Positions 35,337 to 44,000 are shown, counted from the stretch's first letter. The stretch is DNA of 64,000 bases from Saccharopolyspora thermophila (GCF_014646075.1 NZ_BMMT01000005.1:205654-269653), one strand, 5' to 3'. Translations and numbers: made by a program. Notes: a model not told the origin generated them from the sequence alone.

Positions 35337-35422
35337 TACGGACCAGTAGGTTCGCTGACAAGTGCGCGGAATCGATCTGGTCTGATCTAGCCTGACCGGA
35401 AAGGACCAGCGTTAGAGGAGAA

Positions 35423-36082
35423 ATGGTCGATCGTCAGGACAGCGACCGCCCCCGGACGCGGCGCCTGCCGCGGGCGGTGCGCGAGCGGCAGATCCTGGAC
35501 GCCGCGGTCGAGGTCTTCGCCACGCACGGCTTCCACAACGCCTCGATGGACGAGATCGCCGATGTCGCCGGCATCTCCAAGCCGATGCTCTACGCCTACC
35601 TCGGCGCCAAGGACGAGCTGTTCGTCGCCTGCATCCGGCGCGAGGCCACCCGGCTGATCGAGGCGATCGGCGCGGCCGTGGAGGCCGGGCTCAGCCCCGC
35701 CGAGCAGCTGTGGCGGGGACTGCAGGTGTTCTTCGAGTACGTGCAGCACAACCAGTCCGGCTGGGCCGTGCTGCACCGGCAGGCCAACCTCCAGGGCGAG
35801 CCGTTCGTCAGCGAGCTGTCGCAGTGGCGGGAGCGTGCGACACGCCTGATCGCGGCGCTGCTGGCGCAGGCCACGGTGGACTCGGCACAGCCCATGCGGG
35901 TCGAGCAGACCGAGCCGTTCGCGGCCGCCCTCGTCGGCGCCGGGGAGGCGCTGGTGGAGTGGTGGCTGCACAACCCCGAGCACACCGCGGACGGCATGGC
36001 GATGCGGCTGATGAACATGGTCTGGATGGGCTTCGGAGACCTCGTTGAGGGCCGCTCGTGGTCACCCGGGAACGCGCGCTGA
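35423..36082 (+). CDS. TetR-family transcriptional regulator
   Basis: A 219-residue repressor. The N-terminal helix-turn-helix is RERQILDAAVEVFATHGFHNASMDEIADVAGISKPMLYAYLGAKDELF in order (residues about 20-67). The C-terminal half is the ligand-binding helical domain. AGAGGAG precedes the ATG. Lying divergent from SCP2/acyl-CoA dehydrogenase and convergent with the MaoC gene, it probably represses fatty-acid genes until an acyl-CoA is bound (inference). Its last 21 bases overlap the 3' end of the MaoC gene. Confidence 0.92.
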   Translation: MVDRQDSDRPRTRRLPRAVRERQILDAAVEVFATHGFHNASMDEIADVAGISKPMLYAYLGAKDELFVACIRREATRLIEAIGAAVEAGLSPAEQLWRGLQVFFEYVQHNQSGWAVLHRQANLQGEPFVSELSQWRERATRLIAALLAQATVDSAQPMRVEQTEPFAAALVGAGEALVEWWLHNPEHTADGMAMRLMNMVWMGFGDLVEGRSWSPGNAR

Positions 36083-36901
36083 CCCCAGCAGGTGCGGTTT
36101 CCCCGACCGGGAGCGCAGCGCGAAGTCCCACCCCGCGTCCACCCGCCGGGCGGCGAAGTCCACCGTGGCGGGCAGCAGCAGCGGTGCGCGGAACTCCACC
36201 GCCACCGCGCACGCCGCGGACAACCGCTCCGCGAAGGCCGCCAGGCAGCGCGCTTTCGACCACATGCCGTGCGCGATGGCGCGGCGGAAGCCGAACGCCC
36301 TGGCCGGCAACGAATGCAGGTGGATGGGGTTGCGGTCGCCCGACACCGCCGCGTACCGGCGGCCGGTGTCGCCGGGAACCCGCCAGGTCGCCGTCGGTTC
36401 CCCGGCCAGGTCCGGCCGCCGGTCCGCCCCGCCCTTCCCGGACGCCTCGCCGCGGCGCAGGTAGGTGCTCACCTCCCGCCACACCACCTCGCCACCGAGG
36501 CTGGTCTCCGTGATGACGTCGAACTGCCGCCCTTTCGGGTGCGGCCGCAGGTCCGCCACCCGCACCCGTTGCGTCAGCACGTCGGTCACCAGTAGCGGCC
36601 GCCGCTGCTCGATGGTGTTGGCCACGTGCACCAGGCCGACCAGTGGGAACGGGAAATCCGGGTCGGTCATCAGCCGCAGTGACAGGCCGAAGCCCAACAC
36701 GTGCGGGTAGGTGATCGGCAGCTCGTCGCGCAGCCCGAAGCCGCACACCCGCGCGTAGTCGGCGAGGTGCTCGCGGTCGATCTCGATGTCGCGGCGCACG
36801 TACTCGGTGCCGGGCAGCTGGTCGCCGCGCCGGCCCGGCCCGGTGGCCACGGCCCTGACATACAGCGCGGAAAGCTTCGGTGTGGTGCTCACTTCCGGCA
36901 T
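36062..36901 (-). CDS. MaoC-like (R)-hydroxyacyl dehydratase, HtdX-type
   Basis: A 279-residue double-hotdog dehydratase. The N-terminal half (LADYARVCGFGLRDELPITYPHVLGFGL) is the degenerate hotdog. The C-terminal half has the hydratase-2 motif YAAVSGDRNPIHLHSLPARAFGFRRAIAHGMW (given in parts: YAAVSGDRNPIHL, AFGFRRAIAHGMW) with catalytic Asp and His. It lies 21 bases downstream of fabG4 on the same strand, the order of Rv0242c-Rv0241c (fabG4-htdX), so it may dehydrate the product of FabG4. GGAGAA lies eight bases before the ATG. Confidence 0.88.
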   Translation of the reverse strand: MPEVSTTPKLSALYVRAVATGPGRRGDQLPGTEYVRRDIEIDREHLADYARVCGFGLRDELPITYPHVLGFGLSLRLMTDPDFPFPLVGLVHVANTIEQRRPLLVTDVLTQRVRVADLRPHPKGRQFDVITETSLGGEVVWREVSTYLRRGEASGKGGADRRPDLAGEPTATWRVPGDTGRRYAAVSGDRNPIHLHSLPARAFGFRRAIAHGMWSKARCLAAFAERLSAACAVAVEFRAPLLLPATVDFAARRVDAGWDFALRSRSGKPHLLGSARVPG

Positions 36902-36922
36902 CGCGAGGTTCTCCGTTTCCGA

Positions 36923-38251
36923 TCAGGCGCCGAGGAGGCTCTGGCCGCAGACCCGCACCACGTTGCCGTTCACGCCGGCCGAGGCGGGGTTGGCGAACCA
37001 GGCGATGGTCTCCGCGACGTCCACCGGCAGCCCGCCCTGGGACATGCTGTTCATCCGGCGCCCCGCCTCGCGCACGAACAGCGGGACCGCCGCGGTCATC
37101 CGGGTCTCGATGAAGCCCGGCGCCACCGCGTTGATCGTCGCGCCGCGACCGGCCGCGATCCCGGCGGTGGCCTGCACGTGCCCGATCACGCCCGCCTTGG
37201 ACGCCGCGTAGTTGGTCTGGCCGACGTTCCCGGCGATGCCGCTGATCGAGGCGACGCCGACGAACCGGGTGGGCCGGACCGGCGCGAAGTCGGCCAGCAG
37301 GAACTCGTTGATCCGTTCCTGGGCGGTCAGGTTGACCGCGAGCACCGCGTCCCACTGCTGCCGGGTCATGCGGCCGAGCGTCTTGTCCCGGGTGATGCCC
37401 GCGTTGTGCACCACCACGTCCAGGCGGCCGTGGCGTTGCGCGCAGTGCTCGGCGATGCGGTTCGCGGCGTCCTCGGCGGTGATGTCCAGCTGGAGCGCGG
37501 ACCCGCTGATGCGGTTGGCCACCTCGGCCAGCGCACCGCCCTGCGCGGGCACGTCGAGGCACACCACGTGCGCACCGTCGCGGGCCAGCGTCTCGGCGAT
37601 GGCCTCGCCGATGCCCCGCGACGCGCCGGTGACCAGCGCGACCTGGCCGCGCAGTGGCTTCTCCCAGTCGACCCGCGGGATCTCGGCCGCGCCGATCCGG
37701 ATCACCTGCCCGGACACGTACGCGGACTTCGCCGAGAGCAGGAACCGCAGCGTCGACTCCACCGCGTTCTCGGCACCCTCTGCGACGTGCACCAGCTGGG
37801 CGGTCGCGCCGCGCCTGAGCTCCTTGCCGACGCTGCGGACGAATCCCTCCAGCGCGCGCTGCGCGGCGGACACCCGCGGGTCGTGGTGCCGCGGGGTGCC
37901 GAGCACGATCACCCGGCCGCAGCGGTCGACCTGCCGGATCACGGGCCCGAAGAAGTCGTACAGCTCGTGCAGACGCGTACTGCTGTCGATGCCGGTCGCG
38001 TCGAAGACCAGCGCGGCGTAGCGCTCGCCGTCGACCGGCGTGCCGTGCACCTTCGCCTGGACGGCGTCGACGGTGGCGGTGATCGCCGCGCCAAGCCGGG
38101 AACCCGCCGCGCCGCCGACCAGCACCGGACCGGCGACGATCGGCTCGCCCGGCTGGTGGCGCCGCAGCGGCGTCGGAATGGGCAGGCCGAGCCGCCGGGC
38201 GATGTGCCGCCCGAACGGGGACGAGGTGAACTGCTGGTACCGGTCGGCCAT
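36923..38251 (-). CDS. fabG4: 3-oxoacyl-(acyl-carrier-protein/CoA) reductase, FabG4-type two-domain
   Basis: A 442-residue high-molecular-weight FabG. Residues 1-200 form the flavodoxin-like N-terminal domain peculiar to FabG4. Residues about 205-442 are a short-chain dehydrogenase with VALVTGASRGIGEAIAETL, NAGITRDKTLGRM and the Ser-Tyr-Lys set in SISGIAGNVGQTNYAASKAG. FabG4 of M. tuberculosis (454 residues) uses NADH and accepts acyl-CoA. GGGAG precedes the ATG at 38251. It is divergent from fadA2, with a palindrome between, as Rv0242c/Rv0243. Confidence 0.93.
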   Translation of the reverse strand: MADRYQQFTSSPFGRHIARRLGLPIPTPLRRHQPGEPIVAGPVLVGGAAGSRLGAAITATVDAVQAKVHGTPVDGERYAALVFDATGIDSSTRLHELYDFFGPVIRQVDRCGRVIVLGTPRHHDPRVSAAQRALEGFVRSVGKELRRGATAQLVHVAEGAENAVESTLRFLLSAKSAYVSGQVIRIGAAEIPRVDWEKPLRGQVALVTGASRGIGEAIAETLARDGAHVVCLDVPAQGGALAEVANRISGSALQLDITAEDAANRIAEHCAQRHGRLDVVVHNAGITRDKTLGRMTRQQWDAVLAVNLTAQERINEFLLADFAPVRPTRFVGVASISGIAGNVGQTNYAASKAGVIGHVQATAGIAAGRGATINAVAPGFIETRMTAAVPLFVREAGRRMNSMSQGGLPVDVAETIAWFANPASAGVNGNVVRVCGQSLLGA

Positions 38252-38291
38252 GGCGCACTCCCGCGAAGTTCGGTGATCGCTCGACGCATAA

Positions 38292-38310
38292 GCTACCCGT
38301 GGGTAGGTTA
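38292..38310. promoter_or_regulatory. Palindromic operator between fabG4 and fadA2
   Basis: TACCCGTGGGTA at 38294-38305, followed by GGTTA, matches the TACYCRTGRGTA pattern of 35321-35332 (followed or preceded by GGTAA). It lies in the divergent promoter region. Confidence 0.6.
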
Positions 38311-38404
38311 GGCGTCGAGCGGATCGGGTACGACCGCAGGTCGCGGCGCGCGACCACCGGCACCGAGGGTTCCGCGTCGACAGGCAACGACAGGGAGACA
38401 AGCC

Positions 38405-39685
38405 ATGGCCACCGTTCGGCGAGTCGCGATCATCGGCGGCAACCGGATCCCGTTCGCGCGGGCCGGCGGCCCCTACCGCCGCGCCGGCAACCAGGACATG
38501 CTCACCGCCGCCCTCGACGGCCTGGTCGCCCGGTTCGGCCTGCAGGGCGAGTTGGTCGGCGAGTTCGTCGCCGGTGCCGTGCTCAAGCACAGCCGCGACT
38601 TCAACCTGGCGCGCGAGGTGGTGCTCGGCTCCCGGCTCGACCCACGCACCCCCGCGCACGACGTGCAGATGGCCTGCGCGACCGGCCTGGAGTCGGTGGT
38701 GTCGGTGGCCAACAAGATCGCCCTCGGCCAGCTCGAATCCGGCATCGCCGGCGGCGTCGACACGACCAGCGACGCGCCGATCGCGCTCAACGACGACCTG
38801 CGCCGCGTGCTGCTGCGCGCCAACCACGCCAGGACCGCAGCCGAGCGGATCAAGGCGCTGACCGGTGTCCGCCCGCGGCACCTGGTGCCGGAGATCCCGC
38901 GCAACGCCGAACCCCGCACCGGCCTGTCGATGGGCGAGCACGCCGCCCGCACCGCGCTGGCCTGGGAGATCAGCCGCGAGGCGCAGGACGAGTTCACCGC
39001 GCGCAGCCATCAGCGGCTCGCCGCCGCCTACGAGCGCGGCTTCTTCGACGACCTGCTCACCCCGTTCCAGGGCCTGACCCGTGACCAGAACCTGCGGCCG
39101 GACAGCTCAGTGGAGAAGCTGGCCCAGCTCAGGCCGGTGTTCGGCCGCGGCGAGCGCGCGACCATGACCGCGGGCAACTCGACCCCGCTGTCCGACGGCG
39201 CGTCCACCGTGCTGCTGGCCAGCGAGGAGTGGGCGGCGCAGCGGCGGCTGCCAGTGCTGGCCTACCTCGGCGACGTGGTGCCCGCGGCCGTCGACCACGT
39301 CAGCGGCGACGAGGGCCTGCTGATGGCACCGGCCTACGCGGTGCCGCGGCTGCTCGACCGGACCGGGCTGGAGCTGGGCGACTTCGACTTCTACGAGATC
39401 CACGAGGCGTTCGCCTCGCAGGTGCTGGTGACGCTCAAGGCGTGGCAGGACCCGGAGTTCTGCCAGCAGCGGCTCGGCCGGGACAAGCCGCTGGGTGAGA
39501 TCGACCCGGCGAAACTCAACGTGAACGGCTCGTCCCTGGCGGCCGGGCACCCGTTCGCCGCCACCGGCGGCCGGATCGTGGCGACCCTGGCGAAGCTCCT
39601 CGCCGAGAAGGGCTCCGGCCGTGGCCTGATCTCCATCTGTGCGGCAGGCGGCCAGGGCCTGACGGCCATTCTCGAACGCCCCTGA
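38405..39685 (+). CDS. fadA2: Acetyl-CoA acetyltransferase (thiolase)
   Basis: A 426-residue thiolase. The acylated cysteine is C91 in VQMACATGLESV. The second set of motifs is YEIHEAFASQVL, NVNGSSLAAGHPFAATGG (His) and ISICAAGGQGLTAIL (second Cys). It catalyses the last step of beta-oxidation or the reverse condensation. AGGGAGA lies eight bases before the ATG. Orientation relative to fabG4 matches Rv0243. The group dehydrogenase, dehydratase, reductase and thiolase could form a full cycle, although the reductase and R-specific dehydratase suggest the synthetic direction. Confidence 0.93.
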   Translation: MATVRRVAIIGGNRIPFARAGGPYRRAGNQDMLTAALDGLVARFGLQGELVGEFVAGAVLKHSRDFNLAREVVLGSRLDPRTPAHDVQMACATGLESVVSVANKIALGQLESGIAGGVDTTSDAPIALNDDLRRVLLRANHARTAAERIKALTGVRPRHLVPEIPRNAEPRTGLSMGEHAARTALAWEISREAQDEFTARSHQRLAAAYERGFFDDLLTPFQGLTRDQNLRPDSSVEKLAQLRPVFGRGERATMTAGNSTPLSDGASTVLLASEEWAAQRRLPVLAYLGDVVPAAVDHVSGDEGLLMAPAYAVPRLLDRTGLELGDFDFYEIHEAFASQVLVTLKAWQDPEFCQQRLGRDKPLGEIDPAKLNVNGSSLAAGHPFAATGGRIVATLAKLLAEKGSGRGLISICAAGGQGLTAILERP

Positions 39686-39791
39686 CCAGCGGCCTCCCGC
39701 GTGCCGGGCCGATTCGCAGCCGCCACCTGACGAGGGTGCCGGGCGAGGAGATCACAGTGCCGCGCCGCGCCGATGCGGTCAGTCTCGGGGG

Positions 39792-40391
39792 ATGCCGGTC
39801 GAAGAGAGCGGCGGTCGGGTGCTCGCCCTGTCCGACGGCGTCTTCGCGATCGCGGCGACGCTGCTCGCGCTCGACCTCCGCGTGCCCGAGGGGCTGGACA
39901 GCCGAGGGGTGCACGAGGCGCTGCGCGCTCTGGTCCCGTCGCTGTTCGGCTACGCGATCGCGTTCCTGGTCATCGGGGTGCTGTGGCTGGGACACCACGA
40001 CCTGTTCGCCGGGATGCGCCGGATCGGGCGGGGTGTCGCCGCGGTGAACGTGGTGCTGCTCGGCTTCGTCGCGCTGCTGCCGTTCCCGTCGTCGATGCTG
40101 GCCGACTACGGCGACGAGCCGCTGGTGGTCATCTGCTACGCGGCCGACGTCGCCGCGATCGCGATGGCGCAGCTGCTCATCGTGGCGATCGCCCGCCGCG
40201 CCGGCGACTCCCGCGGTCCGGCGCTGTCGGCGTTCGGGCCGTCCGCGGTCACGGCGGGGGTCTTCGTCCTGTCGATGCCGGTGGCACTGGTCAGCCCGCA
40301 GTGGGCCCCGCTCTGCTGGCTCCTGCTGGTCCCGGCACACGCCGTGCTCACCCGGATCGAGAAGCCCGGAACCAGCACCACTGAAGGGTGA
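39792..40391 (+). CDS. TMEM175/DUF1211-family membrane protein
   Basis: A 199-residue membrane protein with about six helices. The first helix holds the family signature RVLALSDGVFAIAATLLALDL (in part), where SDGVFAIA lines the pore of TMEM175 potassium channels. Later segments include FLVIGVLWLGHHDLFAGM. Bacterial members form tetrameric potassium-permeable channels; activity here is inference. The ATG has no strong ribosome binding site. Confidence 0.88.
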   Translation: MPVEESGGRVLALSDGVFAIAATLLALDLRVPEGLDSRGVHEALRALVPSLFGYAIAFLVIGVLWLGHHDLFAGMRRIGRGVAAVNVVLLGFVALLPFPSSMLADYGDEPLVVICYAADVAAIAMAQLLIVAIARRAGDSRGPALSAFGPSAVTAGVFVLSMPVALVSPQWAPLCWLLLVPAHAVLTRIEKPGTSTTEG

Positions 40392-40620
40392 CGTAGGACA
40401 CATGTGGGCGGGCGTGTAACAGGCCGAGGGTGGGCGTCGATATGCCAGGTGACCCCGCGGTGCTGTCGGACCCCCGACCTGGCAGCATCGCGGGGCTTTC
40501 CAATTCCGGCGCTTCCGCCGATATCGGGCACCTCGCCCATCCACCACGATCAACCCGCAGATCCGGACGGTTGTTCCCGCATGCCCCGGACTGCCCGTCG
40601 CCCACCGAGGAGAAGCCGAG

Positions 40621-40701
40621 ATGGAAGTCCTGATCGTCCTGGTTGGAACCCTGGTCCCCACCCTGGCAGCCACGGCCTACTACCTCACCGACCGCCGCTG
40701 A
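40621..40701 (+). CDS. Tiny single-helix membrane peptide
   Basis: A 26-residue frame, MEVLIVLVGTLVPTLAATAY plus YLTDRR, almost all hydrophobic with a positive end. GAGGAGAAG lies six bases upstream of the ATG, a strong site that argues for translation. It could be a membrane regulator or toxin-like peptide. Short length makes the call uncertain. The preceding 229 bases hold no gene. Confidence 0.4.
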   Translation: MEVLIVLVGTLVPTLAATAYYLTDRR

Positions 40702-40706
40702 CCCGC

Positions 40707-41369
40707 TCAGGGCGGCGGTAGCAACACGCCGACCTCGGCCGCGGCGTCCAGGAGTTCCGGATTCGGAGTTCCGCGCACGGGTGCTGCTTCGGCGCGGACG
40801 AACAGCGTCTTCTTCACGTCGGACGCGTAGTGCTCGCCGGTGAAGGACACCCCCTGCGCGGCGAGCAGGTGGTGCCCGAGCGCGGTGACGTCACCGGTGC
40901 CGTCCCGGTAGTCGAGTCTGTCCAGCCTGCGTGCCTGGCGAGCGGTGGGCATGCGGACCCAGGCGATCGACACGACAATGCTGTCGCCGCTCTCGTCCTC
41001 CAACGGCACCAACGTCCTGGTGAGCGACCGGCACGGGTTGCGGACAAAGAACTCCTGCACCTGGCCGAAGGAGTGCACGACGCAGTCGACGTGGTGCTCG
41101 ATCGATGGCTGCCGCTTGAGGCGCAGCCGCATCCGCTGCCACGCCTTGTCCTGCTGGCCGTTGCGCGCGGACTGCTTGGCGTGGCTGGTGCGGACGGCCA
41201 GGCTCTCGCCCACCGCCGAACCGGCGGCGCCGGTGGTGGCGGCACCACCACCGGAGTAGGCCGCGATCGCCAACGCCGTCGCCCCAGCGGCGACCGCGAC
41301 ACCGCCGCGCCCCTCCCGGCCAGTGATCGGGTACTTCGTTCCATCAGGACGCGAACGGAATTCGACCAC
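40707..41369 (-). CDS. Hypothetical protein with hydrophobic Gly/Ala segment
   Basis: A 220-residue protein starting at a GTG with AAAGGAGG nine bases upstream. It begins VEFRSRPDGTKYPIT, then a Gly/Ala-rich hydrophobic stretch (VAVAAGATALAIAAYSGGGAATTGAAG), then a mixed alpha/beta domain with HVDCVVHSFGQVQEFFVRNPCRSL (in part) containing two cysteines and SIVVSIAWVRM. I recognise no named domain. It may be a surface or membrane-associated protein of Pseudonocardiaceae. It begins the accessory stretch up to 45.9 kb. Confidence 0.65.
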   Translation of the reverse strand: MVEFRSRPDGTKYPITGREGRGGVAVAAGATALAIAAYSGGGAATTGAAGSAVGESLAVRTSHAKQSARNGQQDKAWQRMRLRLKRQPSIEHHVDCVVHSFGQVQEFFVRNPCRSLTRTLVPLEDESGDSIVVSIAWVRMPTARQARRLDRLDYRDGTGDVTALGHHLLAAQGVSFTGEHYASDVKKTLFVRAEAAPVRGTPNPELLDAAAEVGVLLPPP

Positions 41370-41615
41370 TTCCTGGGCTCCTCCTTTCGGCGCAGCGCTG
41401 ATCATGGTCGGTTCGCGTCCAGCCGGCAGGTATCCGTGCGCAGTTCACCCGTTAAGACCAAAAACAGTCCGGGTGGCCCGTTTCCGCCACTGACCGTCCG
41501 TCGGCGGGAAGGACAGGACATGCGTCGGTCCAGATGTTTGCGTGCGGCGCCTCGAGCGTCGGCGTGATCACTTCGGCGATCTCCCGTCGCAGGCGTCCTC
41601 GTGTTCGCAGAGCTT

Positions 41616-41833
41616 CTAAAGGTCAGGCTCCTGATGTCCGCACCGGTAGCAACTGTGACTGAGCCGGGCTCTCCACTTCTCGAGCGACTCACCGCGGCGG
41701 CGGAGCATGTGGGGGCCGGATCGTGCTGGGCGTGTTCTTCCGGCTCTTTTCCGAGGTAGACGCGGACACGTCGGCGTTCCCTTTCCCTCCGCTGGCGGCG
41801 TTGGCGCCACCATCGCGACAAGTAACCCCACAT
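41616..41833 (-). pseudogene. Small basic protein gene with apparent frameshift
   Basis: From the ATG at 41833 (GGGAGGG nine bases upstream) the frame reads MWGYLSRWWRQRRQRRERE, then RVRVYLGKEPEEHA. Near 41720-41740 the convincing reading moves to another frame: SGPHMLRRRGESLEKWRARL, then SHSCYRCGHQEPDL-stop at 41616. Joined, this is a plausible basic protein of about 70 residues ending in a CxxC pair. Either the gene is broken, a sequencing error is present, or the two parts are separate. It is divergent from the XRE gene. Confidence 0.4.
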
Positions 41834-41940
41834 CAGAAGGCCCTCCCCGATTCCTTGGAGGGACAGCCCCCGCCGACCGGTCAGGGGAAAGACTGGCTCC
41901 TGCCACAAAGGGAGTCACAGTCACGATCAACGGGGACCGT

Positions 41941-41957
41941 CCGATGCGTAGCATCGG
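41941..41957. promoter_or_regulatory. Palindrome upstream of XRE gene
   Basis: CCGATGC at 41941-41947 and GCATCGG at 41951-41957, a perfect 7-bp inverted repeat with a three-base spacer in the divergent promoter region; candidate operator. Confidence 0.4.
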
Positions 41958-41987
41958 AGCTACGCACGGTAAGCAGTAGGGTTTGAC

Positions 41988-42006
41988 TGTTCACAGGTGT
42001 TCACAG
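41988..42006. promoter_or_regulatory. Direct repeat TGTTCACAG x2 at 10-bp spacing
   Basis: TGTTCACAG at 41988-41996 and again at 41998-42006, one helical turn apart and 17 bases before the XRE start codon. This is a possible autoregulatory site of the XRE protein or a -35 region duplication. Confidence 0.4.
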
Positions 42007-42023
42007 TCGTGGGCGGGTGCCGG

Positions 42024-43115
42024 ATGCCGAGCGGAGTGGAGCTGCGCGCAGCACGTGAGGCGGCGGAGATGAGCTTGTCGCGGATGGCTCAACGAACTCA
42101 CTTCGCGAAGTCGTACCTGAGCATGGTCGAGACGGGGAAACGGCCGGTGCCGGACGACGTTGTGACCGCGTACGAACAGGTGCTCGGGGTGCCCCTGAGC
42201 GAGGGCCCGTGCGACCCTGTACGGCTTGCGCATGAATGGTTGGTCTCTGATTCCCCAGTTGCGGTTCACACTCGCTCGGGTCGTCGGGTGGGCGGGTCCC
42301 TTGCCTCAGCGCTGGAGGCTCGCGTCGTGGAGCTGAGGCACCTTGACGACGTGGTGAGCAGCAATGAACTTCTCCCCGCAATCACCAAGGAACTAGCGGA
42401 GGCGCAGGGGCTACTGCGTACCGCTTCGTACTCCGACGCTGTAGGGCGTCGCTTGTTCACCTTGGTGGGAGAACTGTCCCAACTCGCCGGGTGGGTGGCC
42501 AGTGACGCGGGCCAGTACGCAGACGCACAGCGGTTCTACATCTCCGGGGTGAGAGCCGCGGACGAGGCACGAAACCGCGTTCTCGGGGCTCAGCTCTTGT
42601 CCAGTCTGAGCTACCAGATGGCAAACATCGGCGATCCGAATGGCGCCGCTCTTCTGGCACGCACGGCGGTGCGGGGCGCGGAAGGGGCAACGCCTGTGGT
42701 TCGTGCGTTGTTCCTGGAGCGGGTGGCGTGGGCGTCTGCAAAGTCGAAGGATCCGGATGGAACCTGGAGAGCACTGGACGCGGTAGACGAGGCTTTCGAG
42801 CGGCGCGGCGGCGATGAGCCGGAGTGGGTCTACTGGCTCAACCGTGACGAGATTGACGTGATGGCGGCCCGCTGCATGATCGAGCTTGACAGGCCACGCG
42901 ACGCGGAACCGCTGTTGTCGAGTGCCCTGGCGAACTACCCGCCGGATCACGCGCGGGAGGTGACGCTGTATCTCACGTGGCTGGCCGAGTCGCACGCGCG
43001 AGCGGGTGACCTGGACGCCGCCCGCGACGTCATCGAGCGAGCACGGCGGTACGCCGATGCCATGCCGTCAGCCAGGACGGAAAACCGGCTCGCGGCTGTG
43101 GCGGGGATGCTCTGA
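42024..43115 (+). CDS. XRE-family regulator with TPR-like C-terminus
   Basis: A 363-residue regulator. Residues 3-55 form the Cro/CI helix-turn-helix (LRAAREAAEMSLSRMAQRTHFAKSYLSMVETGKRPV in order). The remainder is a helical repeat domain typical of tetratricopeptide-containing actinobacterial XRE proteins (GWVASDAGQYADAQRFYISG, DPNGAALLARTAVRGAEG, ARAGDLDAARDVIERARRYA). Such proteins often sense peptides. The ATG at 42024 is chosen; upstream in-frame GTGs lack a site. Codon use is less GC-biased than in core genes of this window, suggesting transfer. Confidence 0.85.
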   Translation: MPSGVELRAAREAAEMSLSRMAQRTHFAKSYLSMVETGKRPVPDDVVTAYEQVLGVPLSEGPCDPVRLAHEWLVSDSPVAVHTRSGRRVGGSLASALEARVVELRHLDDVVSSNELLPAITKELAEAQGLLRTASYSDAVGRRLFTLVGELSQLAGWVASDAGQYADAQRFYISGVRAADEARNRVLGAQLLSSLSYQMANIGDPNGAALLARTAVRGAEGATPVVRALFLERVAWASAKSKDPDGTWRALDAVDEAFERRGGDEPEWVYWLNRDEIDVMAARCMIELDRPRDAEPLLSSALANYPPDHAREVTLYLTWLAESHARAGDLDAARDVIERARRYADAMPSARTENRLAAVAGML

Positions 43116-43255
43116 CCTCCGAGCCCAGAACAACGAAAGCCCCTCCCCACCAGGTTTCGCCTGGGTCCTCACGCAAGCCCGGAAAGCACCCCAGGGGTTG
43201 GGCTCCCAAGTTAACCGCAGGGGCGTAAGAACCGCCTCACTACACGGCCGTGGGG

Positions 43256-43459
43256 CTAGTCGAACAACGAACCCTGCTCCGAGTCGCCGGCCTCGCGGTG
43301 GCGCTCACACCGACCGCCACCCGTCGCCACGGTGCACCGTCCCTTCGGAGTTGGGGCCCCGCACTGAACCTCGGGATCGTGCACGTGGCAGAACGGGCGA
43401 CCCGGGCGCGCGTTCGTAGGGCACGGAGTACCGGACTTCGTGAGAGCTTCGCACTTCAC
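43256..43459 (-). CDS. Small Cys/His-rich protein
   Basis: A 67-residue protein with two similar metal-binding halves: VKCEALTKSGTPCPTNARPG..FCHVHDP and VQCGAPTPKGRCTVATGGGRCERHREA. The pattern C-x(8)-C-x(n)-C-x-x-H is known from small zinc-binding proteins of phages and actinomycetes (DUF5763-like). It starts at a GTG immediately preceded by GCGAGG, a poorly spaced site, so the start is uncertain. The region is accessory. Confidence 0.55.
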   Translation of the reverse strand: MKCEALTKSGTPCPTNARPGRPFCHVHDPEVQCGAPTPKGRCTVATGGGRCERHREAGDSEQGSLFD

Positions 43460-43763
43460 CCTCGCTAGGGTCCCACAACCGCCCGGCCTGCCAGAGGGAG
43501 CGAGGGAGCGGAGGGAAGGGAGCCCCACCCCTCCGTGGATTGAGCATGGTTCCCCGGCGAGTAGCCAGGGGCTCAACTCACGGAGAGGGGAGAACTTGCA
43601 CGTCTCTGGTGTGGGCCTACCGTGTTCCACTACGCCGTTTCCAGCGCAGCAACCACCAGCTGTCGAACCGCTTCGCTAGCCCGACCGGGCGACGCCTACC
43701 CAGAAACGTGCATAACCAGGGTCGGAGCTTGATCCACGCCCCTGGATCGCTAAGGCTGGACAC
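43460..43763. other. Intergenic stretch, no gene seen
   Basis: 304 bases, purine-rich around 43500-43530 and lower in GC than the core genome. No supported gene; it must hold the promoter of the 43764-45354 operon. Confidence 0.4.
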
Positions 43764-44000
43764 ATGAAGCCGCGCAAGGTCTCCGGGTGCGACAACGGCA
43801 CTTGCGCGGCCGTCTACGTCTCCGACCAGGGCACGGCCGTCGTCCAGGGCAATTCCGTGGCCCACGCGGACGGGCTCGAACTCGGTGATGGGGAATCTGC
43901 GGTTGAACTCCCGCCGGATGTCGTCCTCGACGCGGTCTCGGCTCTCGTGGAATCCGCTCACGCGGCGGCGGTCCATCGGCTCCGGGAGGTTTTGGGGTGA
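43764..44000 (+). CDS. Small conserved protein upstream of DUF6879/XRE pair
   Basis: A 78-residue protein: KVSGCDNGTCAAVYVSDQGT, then AVVQGNSVAHADGLELGDGE, then AVELPPDVVLDAVSALVESA. Two cysteines lie near the N-terminus. From memory, proteins of this look sit next to DUF6879 and XRE-DUF5753 genes in many actinomycetes; no function is assigned. Its stop overlaps the GTG of the next gene (GTGA), so the genes are coupled. Confidence 0.7.
   Translation: MKPRKVSGCDNGTCAAVYVSDQGTAVVQGNSVAHADGLELGDGESAVELPPDVVLDAVSALVESAHAAAVHRLREVLG

Noticed and set aside
35808..38387. An 859-codon minus-strand frame over the TetR, MaoC and fabG4 genes
   Set aside because: Arg/Ala/Gly-rich shadow in another frame of real genes, with no domain.
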